DNA from: Hyphomicrobiales bacterium
Lineage (GTDB): Bacteria > Pseudomonadota > Alphaproteobacteria > Rhizobiales > Aestuariivirgaceae
Length of the DNA stretch: 6,332 bases
NCBI GenBank assembly: GCA_014380505.1
Contig: JACMJT010000654.1
Coordinates: forward strand, 1-6,332
Reading direction: 5' to 3'
The first letter of the stretch is position 1. Each line of letters opens with the position of its first letter. The notes beneath the pieces are model-generated. The model did not search any database. It saw only the letters and a program-made list of their open reading frames with translations, and had not been told where the DNA came from. Shown here one piece after another: positions 1-5,541 of the stretch. The translations under genes were made by a program, and so were the position numbers.

Positions 1-234
1 GACAATCGCACGGGCTATCCCATCGGCCTGTCCTATCCGCCCGATTGGGGCGAGCGCACGATGAGCCTTAGGCCCGGCGACCGCACGGAACTGAAACCCG
101 GCATGACATTTCACTTTATGACCGGCCTGTGGCTGGAGACGATGGGGCTGGAGATCACCGAGAGCATCCTGATCACCGAAACCGGCGTTGAATGCCTGGC
201 GAATGTTCCGCGCCAATTGTTCGTGAAAAACTGA
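1..234 (+). CDS. doeA: DoeA/EutD ectoine hydrolase, C-terminal 77 residues (5' partial)
   Basis: This is the end of a gene that begins left of the window; frame 1 is open from base 1 to a TGA at 232-234. The 77 residues match the C-terminus of the M24 (creatinase/aminopeptidase P fold) ectoine hydrolases DoeA/EutD. Recognisable pieces are GLSYPPDWGER (residues 9-19 of the fragment), LKPGMTFHFM (31-40) and GLEITESILITETGVE (49-64), the last being the usual M24 C-terminal strand pair with its conserved Glu. In the known pathway this cytoplasmic enzyme hydrolyses the pyrimidine ring of ectoine to N-acetyl-2,4-diaminobutyrate. The doeB gene directly behind it, overlapping by one base, strongly supports the assignment. 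Another M24 peptidase would be the alternative, but the neighbour and the DWGER/FHFM signature argue against that. The catalytic centre is mostly outside the window and cannot be judged. Confidence 0.9.
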   Translation, partial: DNRTGYPIGLSYPPDWGERTMSLRPGDRTELKPGMTFHFMTGLWLETMGLEITESILITETGVECLANVPRQLFVKN

Positions 235-1235
235 TGGCACCGCTTCGCCCCACACCAATCGTTTCCACCGTCGATTTCGACAGGGATGGCACACAGCACG
301 GTTTCCTCCGATTGCCCCACAGCCGTGACGATTCCGCCTGGGGATCGGTAATGATTCCCGTCGCTGTTGTGAGGAATGGTAACGGGCCGACGGCACTTTT
401 CACCGGCGGAAACCATGGCGATGAATATGAGGGGCCGATCGCGCTCTTCGATCTGGCGCGAACACTCAACCCCAAGGATGTCAGCGGCACGGTCATCATC
501 GTGCCGGCCATGAACTATCCAGCCTTCCGGGCCGGCACCCGCACGTCACCCATCGACAAGGGCAACATGAACCGGATTTTTCCGGGCCGGCCGGACGGCA
601 CCGCCACGGAGAAGATTGCCGATTATTTTCAGCGCGAGTTGCTGCCCCGGGCGGACATTGTCCTGGATTTCCATTCGGGCGGCAAGACGCTGGATTTTCT
701 GCCATTCTGTGCCGCGCATATTTTGCCCGACAAGGTTCAGGAAATGAAAGCATTGGCGGCGGTTGAAGCGTTTTCCGCGCCCTATTCCATGCCCATGCTG
801 GAGATCGACGCTGTCGGCATGTACGACACCGCTGCGGAAGAGATGGGCAAGATTTTCATCACGACGGAACTTGGCGGCGGCGGCACGGCGCGGGCTGAAA
901 CCGTGCGCATCGCCAGGCGGGGCGTGCTGAACGTGTTGCGCCATGCCGGCATCCTCGCCGGTGCTATCGACAAGCAGCCGACGCGCTGGCTCTCCATGCG
1001 TTCGGGCGATTGTTTTTGCTTCGCCGAGAACGACGGGATGATCGAAACCATGATCGATCTTGGGAGCCCTGTTCAACTGGGCCAAGTGATCGCGCGTGTC
1101 CATGGCGTCGAGCGCACCGGTGCCGTGCCCCAGGAAATCCGCTCGAAGATGGCTGGACTTCTCGTTGCCCGGCATTTTCCGGGGCTGGTGAAATCCGGCG
1201 ACTGCGCCGCCGTGCTGGCGGCCCCGGCCGACTAG
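234..1235 (+). CDS. doeB: DoeB/EutE N-acetyl-L-2,4-diaminobutyrate deacetylase
   Basis: This 333-residue zinc hydrolase of the succinylglutamate desuccinylase/aspartoacylase (AstE/AspA, M14-like) family is close to the usual DoeB length. In the known pathway it removes the acetyl group from N-alpha-acetyl-diaminobutyrate made by DoeA, giving acetate and 2,4-diaminobutyrate in the cytoplasm. The zinc ligands are visible: H61 and E64 in GGNHGDEYEG, and H147 in DFHSGG. NMNRIFPG (111-118) carries the substrate-binding Asn/Arg pair, and E212 in TTELGGGG is the expected catalytic glutamate. Other DoeB-typical stretches are RDDSAWGSVMIP (31-42), AGTRTSPIDKGN (100-111) and LEIDAVGMYDTAAEEMGK (189-206). 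I chose the ATG at 234, which overlaps the doeA stop as TGATG and gives the family N-terminus. An in-frame ATG at 192 would lie inside doeA. No good Shine-Dalgarno is seen, so translation is probably coupled to doeA. No broken or missing key residue was found. Confidence 0.95.
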   Translation: MAPLRPTPIVSTVDFDRDGTQHGFLRLPHSRDDSAWGSVMIPVAVVRNGNGPTALFTGGNHGDEYEGPIALFDLARTLNPKDVSGTVIIVPAMNYPAFRAGTRTSPIDKGNMNRIFPGRPDGTATEKIADYFQRELLPRADIVLDFHSGGKTLDFLPFCAAHILPDKVQEMKALAAVEAFSAPYSMPMLEIDAVGMYDTAAEEMGKIFITTELGGGGTARAETVRIARRGVLNVLRHAGILAGAIDKQPTRWLSMRSGDCFCFAENDGMIETMIDLGSPVQLGQVIARVHGVERTGAVPQEIRSKMAGLLVARHFPGLVKSGDCAAVLAAPAD

Positions 1236-1256
1236 AAGACTCAGTCAGTTGATGTT

Positions 1257-1559
1257 TTAATGTTCTTTCGGCTGCGCATGGCCGGCGGCGCGAGCGGGTT
1301 TCTTGCCCGCCACCTTTTGAAATCCGCGCTCCTTCATGCAATCGTTGATGAACATCGAGCGGCCGACAGCGTTGCCGATGGCGCCGCCGATGATCGTGGC
1401 AGCAATGGATCTGCCGCTGCCATAGTACATGGCGGCGCATTCATATTCGGCCTGCTTGGCCGCCGTCTGCGGCTTGCCGCTGCCGCGCCATTCGGCGGCG
1501 GCGGGAGTGGCCAAGGCCCCGGCAAGGGCTGCGATCAATGCGATTTGGCGAAGCTTCAT
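1257..1559 (-). CDS. small exported glycine-zipper protein, function unknown
   Basis: This 100-residue protein starts with a clear Sec signal peptide: a basic start (MKLRQ), a hydrophobic Ala/Leu core, and a likely cut after TPAAA at residue 22. The mature part is about 78 residues. It contains a glycine-rich hydrophobic stretch at 47-69 (YGSGRSIAATIIGGAIGN and on), of the glycine-zipper kind, flanked by Cys41 and Cys74, which could form a disulfide. NDCMKERGF (72-80) resembles the 'CMxxRGY/F' ending of many small alphaproteobacterial envelope proteins. The tail (81-100) is basic and low in complexity. A GGAGA Shine-Dalgarno (1568-1572) lies 8 nt before the ATG and supports this start. The gene begins 32 nt after the CCA end of tRNA-Gln on the same strand, so it may share the tRNA transcript. 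It ends 21 bp from doeB, tail to tail. There is no lipobox Cys at the cut site, so a periplasmic protein is likelier than a lipoprotein. The molecular function is not recognised. Confidence 0.8.
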   Translation of the reverse strand: MKLRQIALIAALAGALATPAAAEWRGSGKPQTAAKQAEYECAAMYYGSGRSIAATIIGGAIGNAVGRSMFINDCMKERGFQKVAGKKPARAAGHAQPKEH

Positions 1560-1567
1560 TGTGTTAG

Positions 1568-1572
1568 TCTCC
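1568..1572 (-). promoter_or_regulatory. Shine-Dalgarno of the small exported protein
   Basis: GGAGA on the minus strand lies 8 nt before the ATG at 1559-1557. It fits the start with the signal peptide and sits inside the 32-nt space between the tRNA 3' end and the gene. Confidence 0.65.
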
Positions 1573-1591
1573 GGTTAGAAAGATATTCAAG

Positions 1592-1665
1592 TGGCTGGGG
1601 GACTAGGATTCGAACCTAGACTGGCGGAGTCAGAGTCCGCTGTCCTACCGTTAGACGATCCCCCA
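1592..1665 (-). tRNA. tRNA-Gln (anticodon CUG), CCA encoded
   Basis: The minus strand folds into a complete 74-nt cloverleaf. The acceptor stem TGGGGGA pairs with TCCCCCA, the D arm is GTCT/GGAC around AACGGTA, the anticodon arm is GCGGA/TCCGC around CTCTGAC, a 4-nt variable loop follows, and the T arm is CTAGG/CCTAG around TTCGAAT. A discriminator G and a genome-encoded CCA end the molecule. The anticodon CTG (plus-strand CAG at 1631-1633) reads the glutamine codon CAG. The U1-A72 first pair is typical of bacterial tRNA-Gln. A good promoter lies just upstream, and no terminator hairpin is seen before the next gene 32 nt downstream. No integrase or att-like repeat of the tRNA 3' end was found nearby, so it does not look used as an integration site here. 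Confidence 0.97.
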
Positions 1666-1689
1666 AAAAAGGCTGGAATTGGCTTGGCG

Positions 1690-1718
1690 GGTTTAGTCTT
1701 GCGCGGGGAGGAGGTCAA
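1690..1718 (-). promoter_or_regulatory. probable sigma-70 (RpoD) promoter of tRNA-Gln
   Basis: On the minus strand TTGACC (1718-1713) is followed by a 17-nt spacer and TAAACC (1695-1690); read one base earlier, the -10 is CTAAAC. This resembles the alphaproteobacterial housekeeping pattern CTTGAC-N17-CTATAT often seen before stable RNA genes. The expected start point is some 15-20 nt before the tRNA 5' end. It lies in the 78-bp gap after the BA14K-like gene. It was found by eye, with no start-site data. Confidence 0.55.
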
Positions 1719-1743
1719 GAAGCACAGAAGCAGTCTAATTCAA

Positions 1744-2388
1744 TCACCGGCTCAAGGTTATCGGCTGATCGAAAGTCTTCCATGGTGATTCATCGTCGGA
1801 TGGCGGCGGTGCCAGGCTCTTGGTTGGGAGAGGTGCCAGGCTCTTGGTTAGGAGAGGTGTCAGGCTCTTAGTTGGGAGTGGTGCCAGGCTCTTGGTTGCG
1901 ACACAAGGGCGTTGCTTGCCCGAGAGCGAGGTGTAGGTGTCTGTCTTGCGATTGTACGAGGGGTGTTTGGCCGCGCAATAGTCCTTCCATGCCGGGGTGC
2001 GGGCAGTCGGAGTTGCGCTGTCAATGTGAGGGGGAGTAGCCGCAGTCACGGCCTTCCGTTTAGGCTTGGGTGCTACCGGAGGCTTCAGCTTCGCTGGTGT
2101 GGTGGTTATGGGCTTGACGGTGATAGTCTCGGGCTTGGCCGTCACGGGTTCGATCCTGAGCTTCGGCGTGTAGAGCGCCAGGCAATCGCCCATGGCGAGC
2201 ATGTTGCGCTCTTCCCGCTCTTCAGCCGTGGGCTTTGGCTTGGCGCCGAGAATGGCGCCGCCGGAGAGATGTGCATCCGCCTGATCGCGCGCATAGGCTT
2301 CGCAATAGGACCGCACATCGGCTTGGGCCGGAACGGTAGCCAAGGCCAGCGCCACACCGACGAGACATGCGAAGTGGAGCGCTCCCAT
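1744..2388 (-). CDS. exported BA14K-like protein with C-terminal octapeptide repeats
   Basis: This 214-residue protein carries a signal peptide at 1-23 (hydrophobic core, cut after PAQA) and is probably periplasmic or surface-associated. The N-terminal mature part has SYCEAYARDQADAH (27-40), a short Gly-rich stretch and GDCLALY (67-73), with Cys29 and Cys69 likely bonded. A Pro/Lys/Thr-rich linker covers about 74-133. At 134-162, WKDYCAAKHPSYN through Cys162 matches the BA14K pattern (YCxxxxxSYxxxTxTYxxxxGxxxxC); Cys138 and Cys162 would be the second disulfide pair. Four copies of an octapeptide close to TKSLAPLP follow at 165-196, then an acidic tail (SDDESPWKTFDQP). The Brucella family member was described as an immunoreactive, lectin-like protein, but that function should not be transferred here without evidence. 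A TAG stop lies two codons before the ATG, so no longer start exists. The Shine-Dalgarno is weak. The gene is divergent from manC. Confidence 0.75.
   Translation of the reverse strand: MGALHFACLVGVALALATVPAQADVRSYCEAYARDQADAHLSGGAILGAKPKPTAEEREERNMLAMGDCLALYTPKLRIEPVTAKPETITVKPITTTPAKLKPPVAPKPKRKAVTAATPPHIDSATPTARTPAWKDYCAAKHPSYNRKTDTYTSLSGKQRPCVATKSLAPLPTKSLTPLLTKSLAPLPTKSLAPPPSDDESPWKTFDQPITLSR
1808..1903 (-). repeat. 24-bp in-frame tandem repeat, four copies
   Basis: Four direct copies begin at 1808, 1832, 1856 and 1880. Copies 1 and 2 differ at one base and copy 3 differs from copy 1 at three. Copy 4 matches for its first 19 bases and then diverges. Each unit is 24 bp (8 codons), so gain or loss of a copy keeps the reading frame. 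The units encode TKSLAPLP, TKSLTPLL, TKSLAPLP and TKSLAPPP near the C-terminus of the BA14K-like protein. Confidence 0.95.
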
Positions 2389-2415
2389 TGCCTATAGAAC
2401 CATTTGAATGTGGCG

Positions 2416-2443
2416 ATCCGATGGATGATCATCTCCGACGTCG
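2416..2443. other. cluster of short palindromes in divergent intergenic region
   Basis: The 127-bp gap between the BA14K-like gene and manC (2389-2515) holds three short symmetric elements side by side: ATCC-GAT-GGAT (2416-2426), the perfect 10-bp palindrome GATGATCATC (2424-2433) and CGACGTCG (2436-2443). They could be operator half-sites for one or both divergent genes. They are short enough to arise by chance, and no known operator is recognised. I see no convincing promoter for the BA14K-like gene. A TCTAAT at 2482-2487 could be a -10 for manC, but its -35 is poor. Confidence 0.25.
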
Positions 2444-2501
2444 TGGACAGCGCCAGACTCGCTTAAAGTGATGTGCCATAGTCTAATGCTTGGTTTGCTT
2501 C

Positions 2502-2507
2502 GGGGAG
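2502..2507 (+). promoter_or_regulatory. Shine-Dalgarno deciding the manC start
   Basis: GGGGAG lies 8 nt before the ATG at 2516. It selects that start over the in-frame GTG (2468) and ATG (2471, 2486) codons further upstream, which would add up to 16 residues not found in the family. Confidence 0.75.
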
Positions 2508-2515
2508 TCGCCTAC

Positions 2516-3640
2516 ATGATCGTTCCTATCATCCTTGCAGGCGGCAAGGGTACTCGGTTGTGGCCGTTGTCGACGGAGATGTTGCCGAAGCCTTTCATCG
2601 CGATGGGCGATGGTGAAGGAACCTTGTTACAATCGACATTGCGCCGTCTCACGGCGATACCTGGGCTGGGCGCACCCATCATGGTGTGCGATGCTGTGCT
2701 TGAACTGCTCGTGCGGCGGCAGGCGGCCACCGCATTGCAGGGAAATTTCACCCTGCTGCTCGAACCGGAAGCCCGCGGCACTGCGCCAGCCTTGGTTGCC
2801 GCAGCCCTTCTCGTCGAGAAGTTGTGGGGGCGGGATGCCAAACTGCTGGTAGTGCCATCGGATCATGCAATTGCCGATAACGCGGCGTTTGCCAAAGCCG
2901 TCGCAGTGGCCGCAGAGCTGGCCACGGCTGGATATCTCGCGACGTTTGCGGTGAAGCCGCGCGAAGCGGCCACGGGCTACGGCTATCTCAAGATCGGCGA
3001 ACCGATTGATGCCGCAAAGCAGCAGTTCCGGGTGGAAACCTTTGTCGAAAAGCCGGAGCGGGAACGGGCGGAACAGTTTTTGAGCAGCGGCCAATACGCG
3101 TGGAACAGCGGTATTTTCATGTTCGAGGCCGCGACTCTCATCGACGCCTTCGAGAAATTCCACCCGGAAATTCTCGCTGCGTGCCGCGAGGCGCTACCGG
3201 AAGGCGCTGGTCAATCCGTCACACTTGGTCGCACAGCCTTCGCCAAAGCTCCAACTATTTCCATCGATTACGCGATCATGGAAAAGGCCGGAAATTTGGC
3301 GGCGGTGATTGCCGATTTCGGATGGAGCGAGGTTGGTGACTGGAATTCGATTTGGCGGGAAGCCGGGAAGAATGACAAGGGCGTCGCGGCGCGTGGCAAT
3401 GTACTCGCCCTCGACTGCGCCAACAGCCTCTTGCGCAGCGAAGGGCCGGTGCTCGTGGGTCTCGGGCTTGAAGACATGATCGTCGTGGCGACAGAGGACG
3501 TAATATTGGTGGCGCCCCGTTCGCGCGCGCAGGATGTCAAGCGGGCCGTTGAAGAACTGGCGCGGGGGCGGCCCGAGACGGTGAAGACGAGATCAGCTTC
3601 TGAACTGCCGGATCAGGCTGGCGAGGCTTTGCTGGCTTGA
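2516..3640 (+). CDS. manC: mannose-1-phosphate guanylyltransferase (GDP-mannose pyrophosphorylase), short form
   Basis: This 374-residue cytoplasmic enzyme makes GDP-mannose from GTP and mannose-1-phosphate, the donor for mannose- or fucose-containing polysaccharides. The nucleotidyltransferase signature is complete: LAGGKGTRLWPLS (7-19) with LPKPF (23-27, Lys25), EPEARGTAPA (83-92), VVPSDH (112-117), GYGYL (154-158), the sugar-phosphate motif FVEKP (176-180), WNSGIF (196-201), SIDYAIMEK (249-257) and GWSEVGDWNSIW (269-280). A C-terminal beta-helix-like stretch follows to about 335. Many ManC/AlgA proteins are about 470 residues and carry a phosphomannose isomerase cupin domain; this one stops before it, so it should only do the guanylyltransferase step. 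The start at 2516 gives the family N-terminus MIVPIILAGG and has a good ribosome binding site. No polysaccharide genes are next to it. Its last 48 bp overlap the end of the convergent ATPase gene. The frame and motifs are intact. Confidence 0.93.
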   Translation: MIVPIILAGGKGTRLWPLSTEMLPKPFIAMGDGEGTLLQSTLRRLTAIPGLGAPIMVCDAVLELLVRRQAATALQGNFTLLLEPEARGTAPALVAAALLVEKLWGRDAKLLVVPSDHAIADNAAFAKAVAVAAELATAGYLATFAVKPREAATGYGYLKIGEPIDAAKQQFRVETFVEKPERERAEQFLSSGQYAWNSGIFMFEAATLIDAFEKFHPEILAACREALPEGAGQSVTLGRTAFAKAPTISIDYAIMEKAGNLAAVIADFGWSEVGDWNSIWREAGKNDKGVAARGNVLALDCANSLLRSEGPVLVGLGLEDMIVVATEDVILVAPRSRAQDVKRAVEELARGRPETVKTRSASELPDQAGEALLA

Positions 3641-5524
3641 GGATTGGACGGCGGCAGGCTGCGGCGCGGGGGCAGCGGTGTGGCCAAAGCCCGGCGAGCC
3701 GTTTGAGGGCTGTTGGCGGCGAAGGCTTGGATGGGCACCGGAGGGTTGCGACACGAAGACCGGCGCCATCTGCGGCTGCTGAACCGGCGTTGCCACGGGA
3801 GCGGCGGCAGCGGGCGCTGTCTCGACGCTGTAGCCCAGCCCATCGGGATTGTGGCTTTGGGCGCGCCAGCGGTTGACGATCTCGTAGAGGAAGCTGTCGT
3901 CAGGCAGGTCCAAAGCCCAGTTCTGGGTAAATGACGCCGTGTTGCTGCGCGGCAGGGCATCGGCTGGCAGCGTGTCGAACTTGATGCGGGTGGGAAGGGC
4001 CACGCCTTCGCCGAAGACAATGGCTTCGCCCGTGCCCATGGTCGACATGAATTCCAGCAAGCTCGCGGCCGCGTCGGAAATGCCGGCGCGCAGGATTTGC
4101 TGATCGCGCTCGTTGGTGAGGCGCATGGAGAAAATCGTATTGCACTGGGACAGGATGGTGGGATCAAGTTCCGCCGGGCGCTGGGTGACGATGCAGAGCG
4201 AGACGCCGTATTTGCGGCCTTCCTTGGCGATGCGCGAGATCGAACGCTTGGTCGGCTCGAAGCCCAGGGTCTTGTCGATGGGAACGTAGCGGTGGGCTTC
4301 CTCGCAGACGAAGGTAATGGGAATGCGGCCGCCGCCCCAAACCGCGAAATCGAAGGCGAGGCGGGCCAGAACGGAGACCACCACGTTGATGATTTCCCCG
4401 GGAAGGCCGCCCAGTTCGAGAATGGCGATCGGCTTGCCGTTCACCGGCACGCGGAACAGGCGGGCTAAAACCTGCACCATGGTGTCCTGCACCGTGAGAT
4501 TGCCGAACATGAAGCCGTAACGGGGATCGCGCGTGATATTCTCGATCCGCGACTTGAGGCGCTTGTAGGGGGCGAGTTCGCCGCGCAGTTCGAGTTTGCC
4601 GATATATTCCTCAAGCAAGCCCGTGAGGTCGGAGGTGCGGTAGGGAACCGGCGTGTCGACGCCGACATTCTGGGTTTCGAGTTGATCCTTGCTGCGCACT
4701 CCGTTCCGGTCGCGGCGCTGGTTGGTCATGTAGCGCACCTTGGCCTGCGGAATGAGTTCGCGCAGCACCTCGACGTCGGTTTCGCGGTTGGGCTGCTGGC
4801 CGATCAGGATTTCGACGATTTCATCGAAGTTCAGGAGCCAGAAGGGCAGGTTCATGTTGTCGGGCGTGATTATCTCGGCCACTTCCCGGAACGACTGGGA
4901 ATACTCGCGGTGAACGTCGAGCAGCAGAATATGGGCCTGCGGATTTTTTTCGAGGATGCGCCGCAGGATCAGCGCCACGGTGCACGACTTGCCGGTGCCG
5001 GTCGTTCCCAGCACGGCGAAATGCTTGCCCAGCATTTCGTCGATCTTGATCATGGCGGGAATGGCGGAGTCCTGCTGGATATGGCCGACGCGGATCGCCG
5101 TATCGACATCGCAGGCGTAGGCAGTTCCAAGTTCCGATTTGGTGGCGCGGTAGACGATATCGCCGAGGGAAGGATAGCAGGAAACGCCGCGGCGGAAGGC
5201 CGTTGGCGACCCCTGGGCGTCCTTGGCCAGTTCGCCGATGAACTCCACTTCGACGATGCGCAGTTCGCGCACTTCCGGGCTATGGGAGGGCATCGGCGAG
5301 CTGAGCGCCGAGATCATGGCGAGGGAAATCGACCGGGGTGTATCGACCTTGAGCAGCGTGCCGATTTCCGGGCTCTTTTCGTCGGCGCCGCCGGACTGGT
5401 GGCTTCCCGCATCGATCAGGATCACGGCATGGGCGCCCGTTACCGCGACGATGCGGCCGACACGTTCGACCGTCTCGGGATTGCGGGCCGAGGCTGAGGG
5501 AAGGGGAACCTGATGTCGATTCAT
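3593..5524 (-). CDS. HerA/DUF87-family ATPase with HAS-barrel domain
   Basis: This 643-residue protein belongs to the HerA-FtsK branch of hexameric, RecA-like motor ATPases. An N-terminal beta-rich HAS-barrel (about 19-150, starting VERVGRIVAVTG) precedes the DUF87 ATPase core. Walker A is GTTGTGKS (173-180, Lys179). LLDVHREY (201-208) is the family's 'DxHxEY' strand. Walker B is ITFVCEEAH (403-411), with Glu408 where many relatives have Asp and Glu409 as the likely catalytic acid. GRKYGVSLCIVTQRP (436-450) contains the sensor Gln448. A Pro/Ala/Gln-rich segment (about 570-630) leads to a short amphipathic end, SLASLIRQFRS. There is no signal peptide or membrane segment. Archaeal HerA works with the nuclease NurA in DNA-end processing, but no nuclease is seen here. 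The gene follows the histidine kinase gene with essentially no gap. I prefer the ATG at 5524; a TTG at 5545 would overlap the kinase stop as TTGA and add 7 residues. The cellular role is unknown. Confidence 0.85.
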   Translation of the reverse strand: MNRHQVPLPSASARNPETVERVGRIVAVTGAHAVILIDAGSHQSGGADEKSPEIGTLLKVDTPRSISLAMISALSSPMPSHSPEVRELRIVEVEFIGELAKDAQGSPTAFRRGVSCYPSLGDIVYRATKSELGTAYACDVDTAIRVGHIQQDSAIPAMIKIDEMLGKHFAVLGTTGTGKSCTVALILRRILEKNPQAHILLLDVHREYSQSFREVAEIITPDNMNLPFWLLNFDEIVEILIGQQPNRETDVEVLRELIPQAKVRYMTNQRRDRNGVRSKDQLETQNVGVDTPVPYRTSDLTGLLEEYIGKLELRGELAPYKRLKSRIENITRDPRYGFMFGNLTVQDTMVQVLARLFRVPVNGKPIAILELGGLPGEIINVVVSVLARLAFDFAVWGGGRIPITFVCEEAHRYVPIDKTLGFEPTKRSISRIAKEGRKYGVSLCIVTQRPAELDPTILSQCNTIFSMRLTNERDQQILRAGISDAAASLLEFMSTMGTGEAIVFGEGVALPTRIKFDTLPADALPRSNTASFTQNWALDLPDDSFLYEIVNRWRAQSHNPDGLGYSVETAPAAAAPVATPVQQPQMAPVFVSQPSGAHPSLRRQQPSNGSPGFGHTAAPAPQPAAVQSSSQQSLASLIRQFRS

Positions 5525-5541
5525 GGTGCCTGTCTCACTTA

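Noticed and set aside
546..1175. 209-aa minus-strand ORF inside doeB
   Set aside because: It is a shadow of doeB, with no recognisable motif and arginine/histidine-rich composition.
1236..1256. possible shared terminator between doeB and the small exported gene
   Set aside because: The only symmetry is GACT-C-AGTC (1238-1246), too short with a one-base loop to form a stable hairpin, so no terminator is called.
1592..1665. tRNA gene as an integration site for a mobile element
   Set aside because: No integrase, no direct repeat of the tRNA 3' end and no compositional break are seen nearby; the flanking genes look like ordinary envelope genes.
1591..1788. 65-aa plus-strand ORF beginning MAGGLGFEPRLAESESA
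   Set aside because: It reads the reverse complement of tRNA-Gln; the GLGFEPRLAESES-type peptide is a well-known false translation of tRNA genes.
1912..2397. 161-aa plus-strand ORF opposite the BA14K-like gene
   Set aside because: The minus-strand frame has a signal peptide, paired cysteines and a BA14K-like motif; the plus-strand frame has none of these.
2627..3163. 178-aa minus-strand ORF inside manC
   Set aside because: It is a shadow of manC, whose catalytic motifs are complete on the other strand.
4682..5497. 271-aa plus-strand ORF antisense to the ATPase gene
   Set aside because: It has no family motif, is His/Asp/Gly-rich as expected for antisense of GC-rich codons, and lies wholly inside a gene with clear Walker motifs.
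3593..5524. HerA-based antiphage system
   Set aside because: No SIR2, DUF4297, nuclease or other effector partner is adjacent in the visible sequence, and the neighbour is a signalling kinase. Defence remains possible but unsupported.
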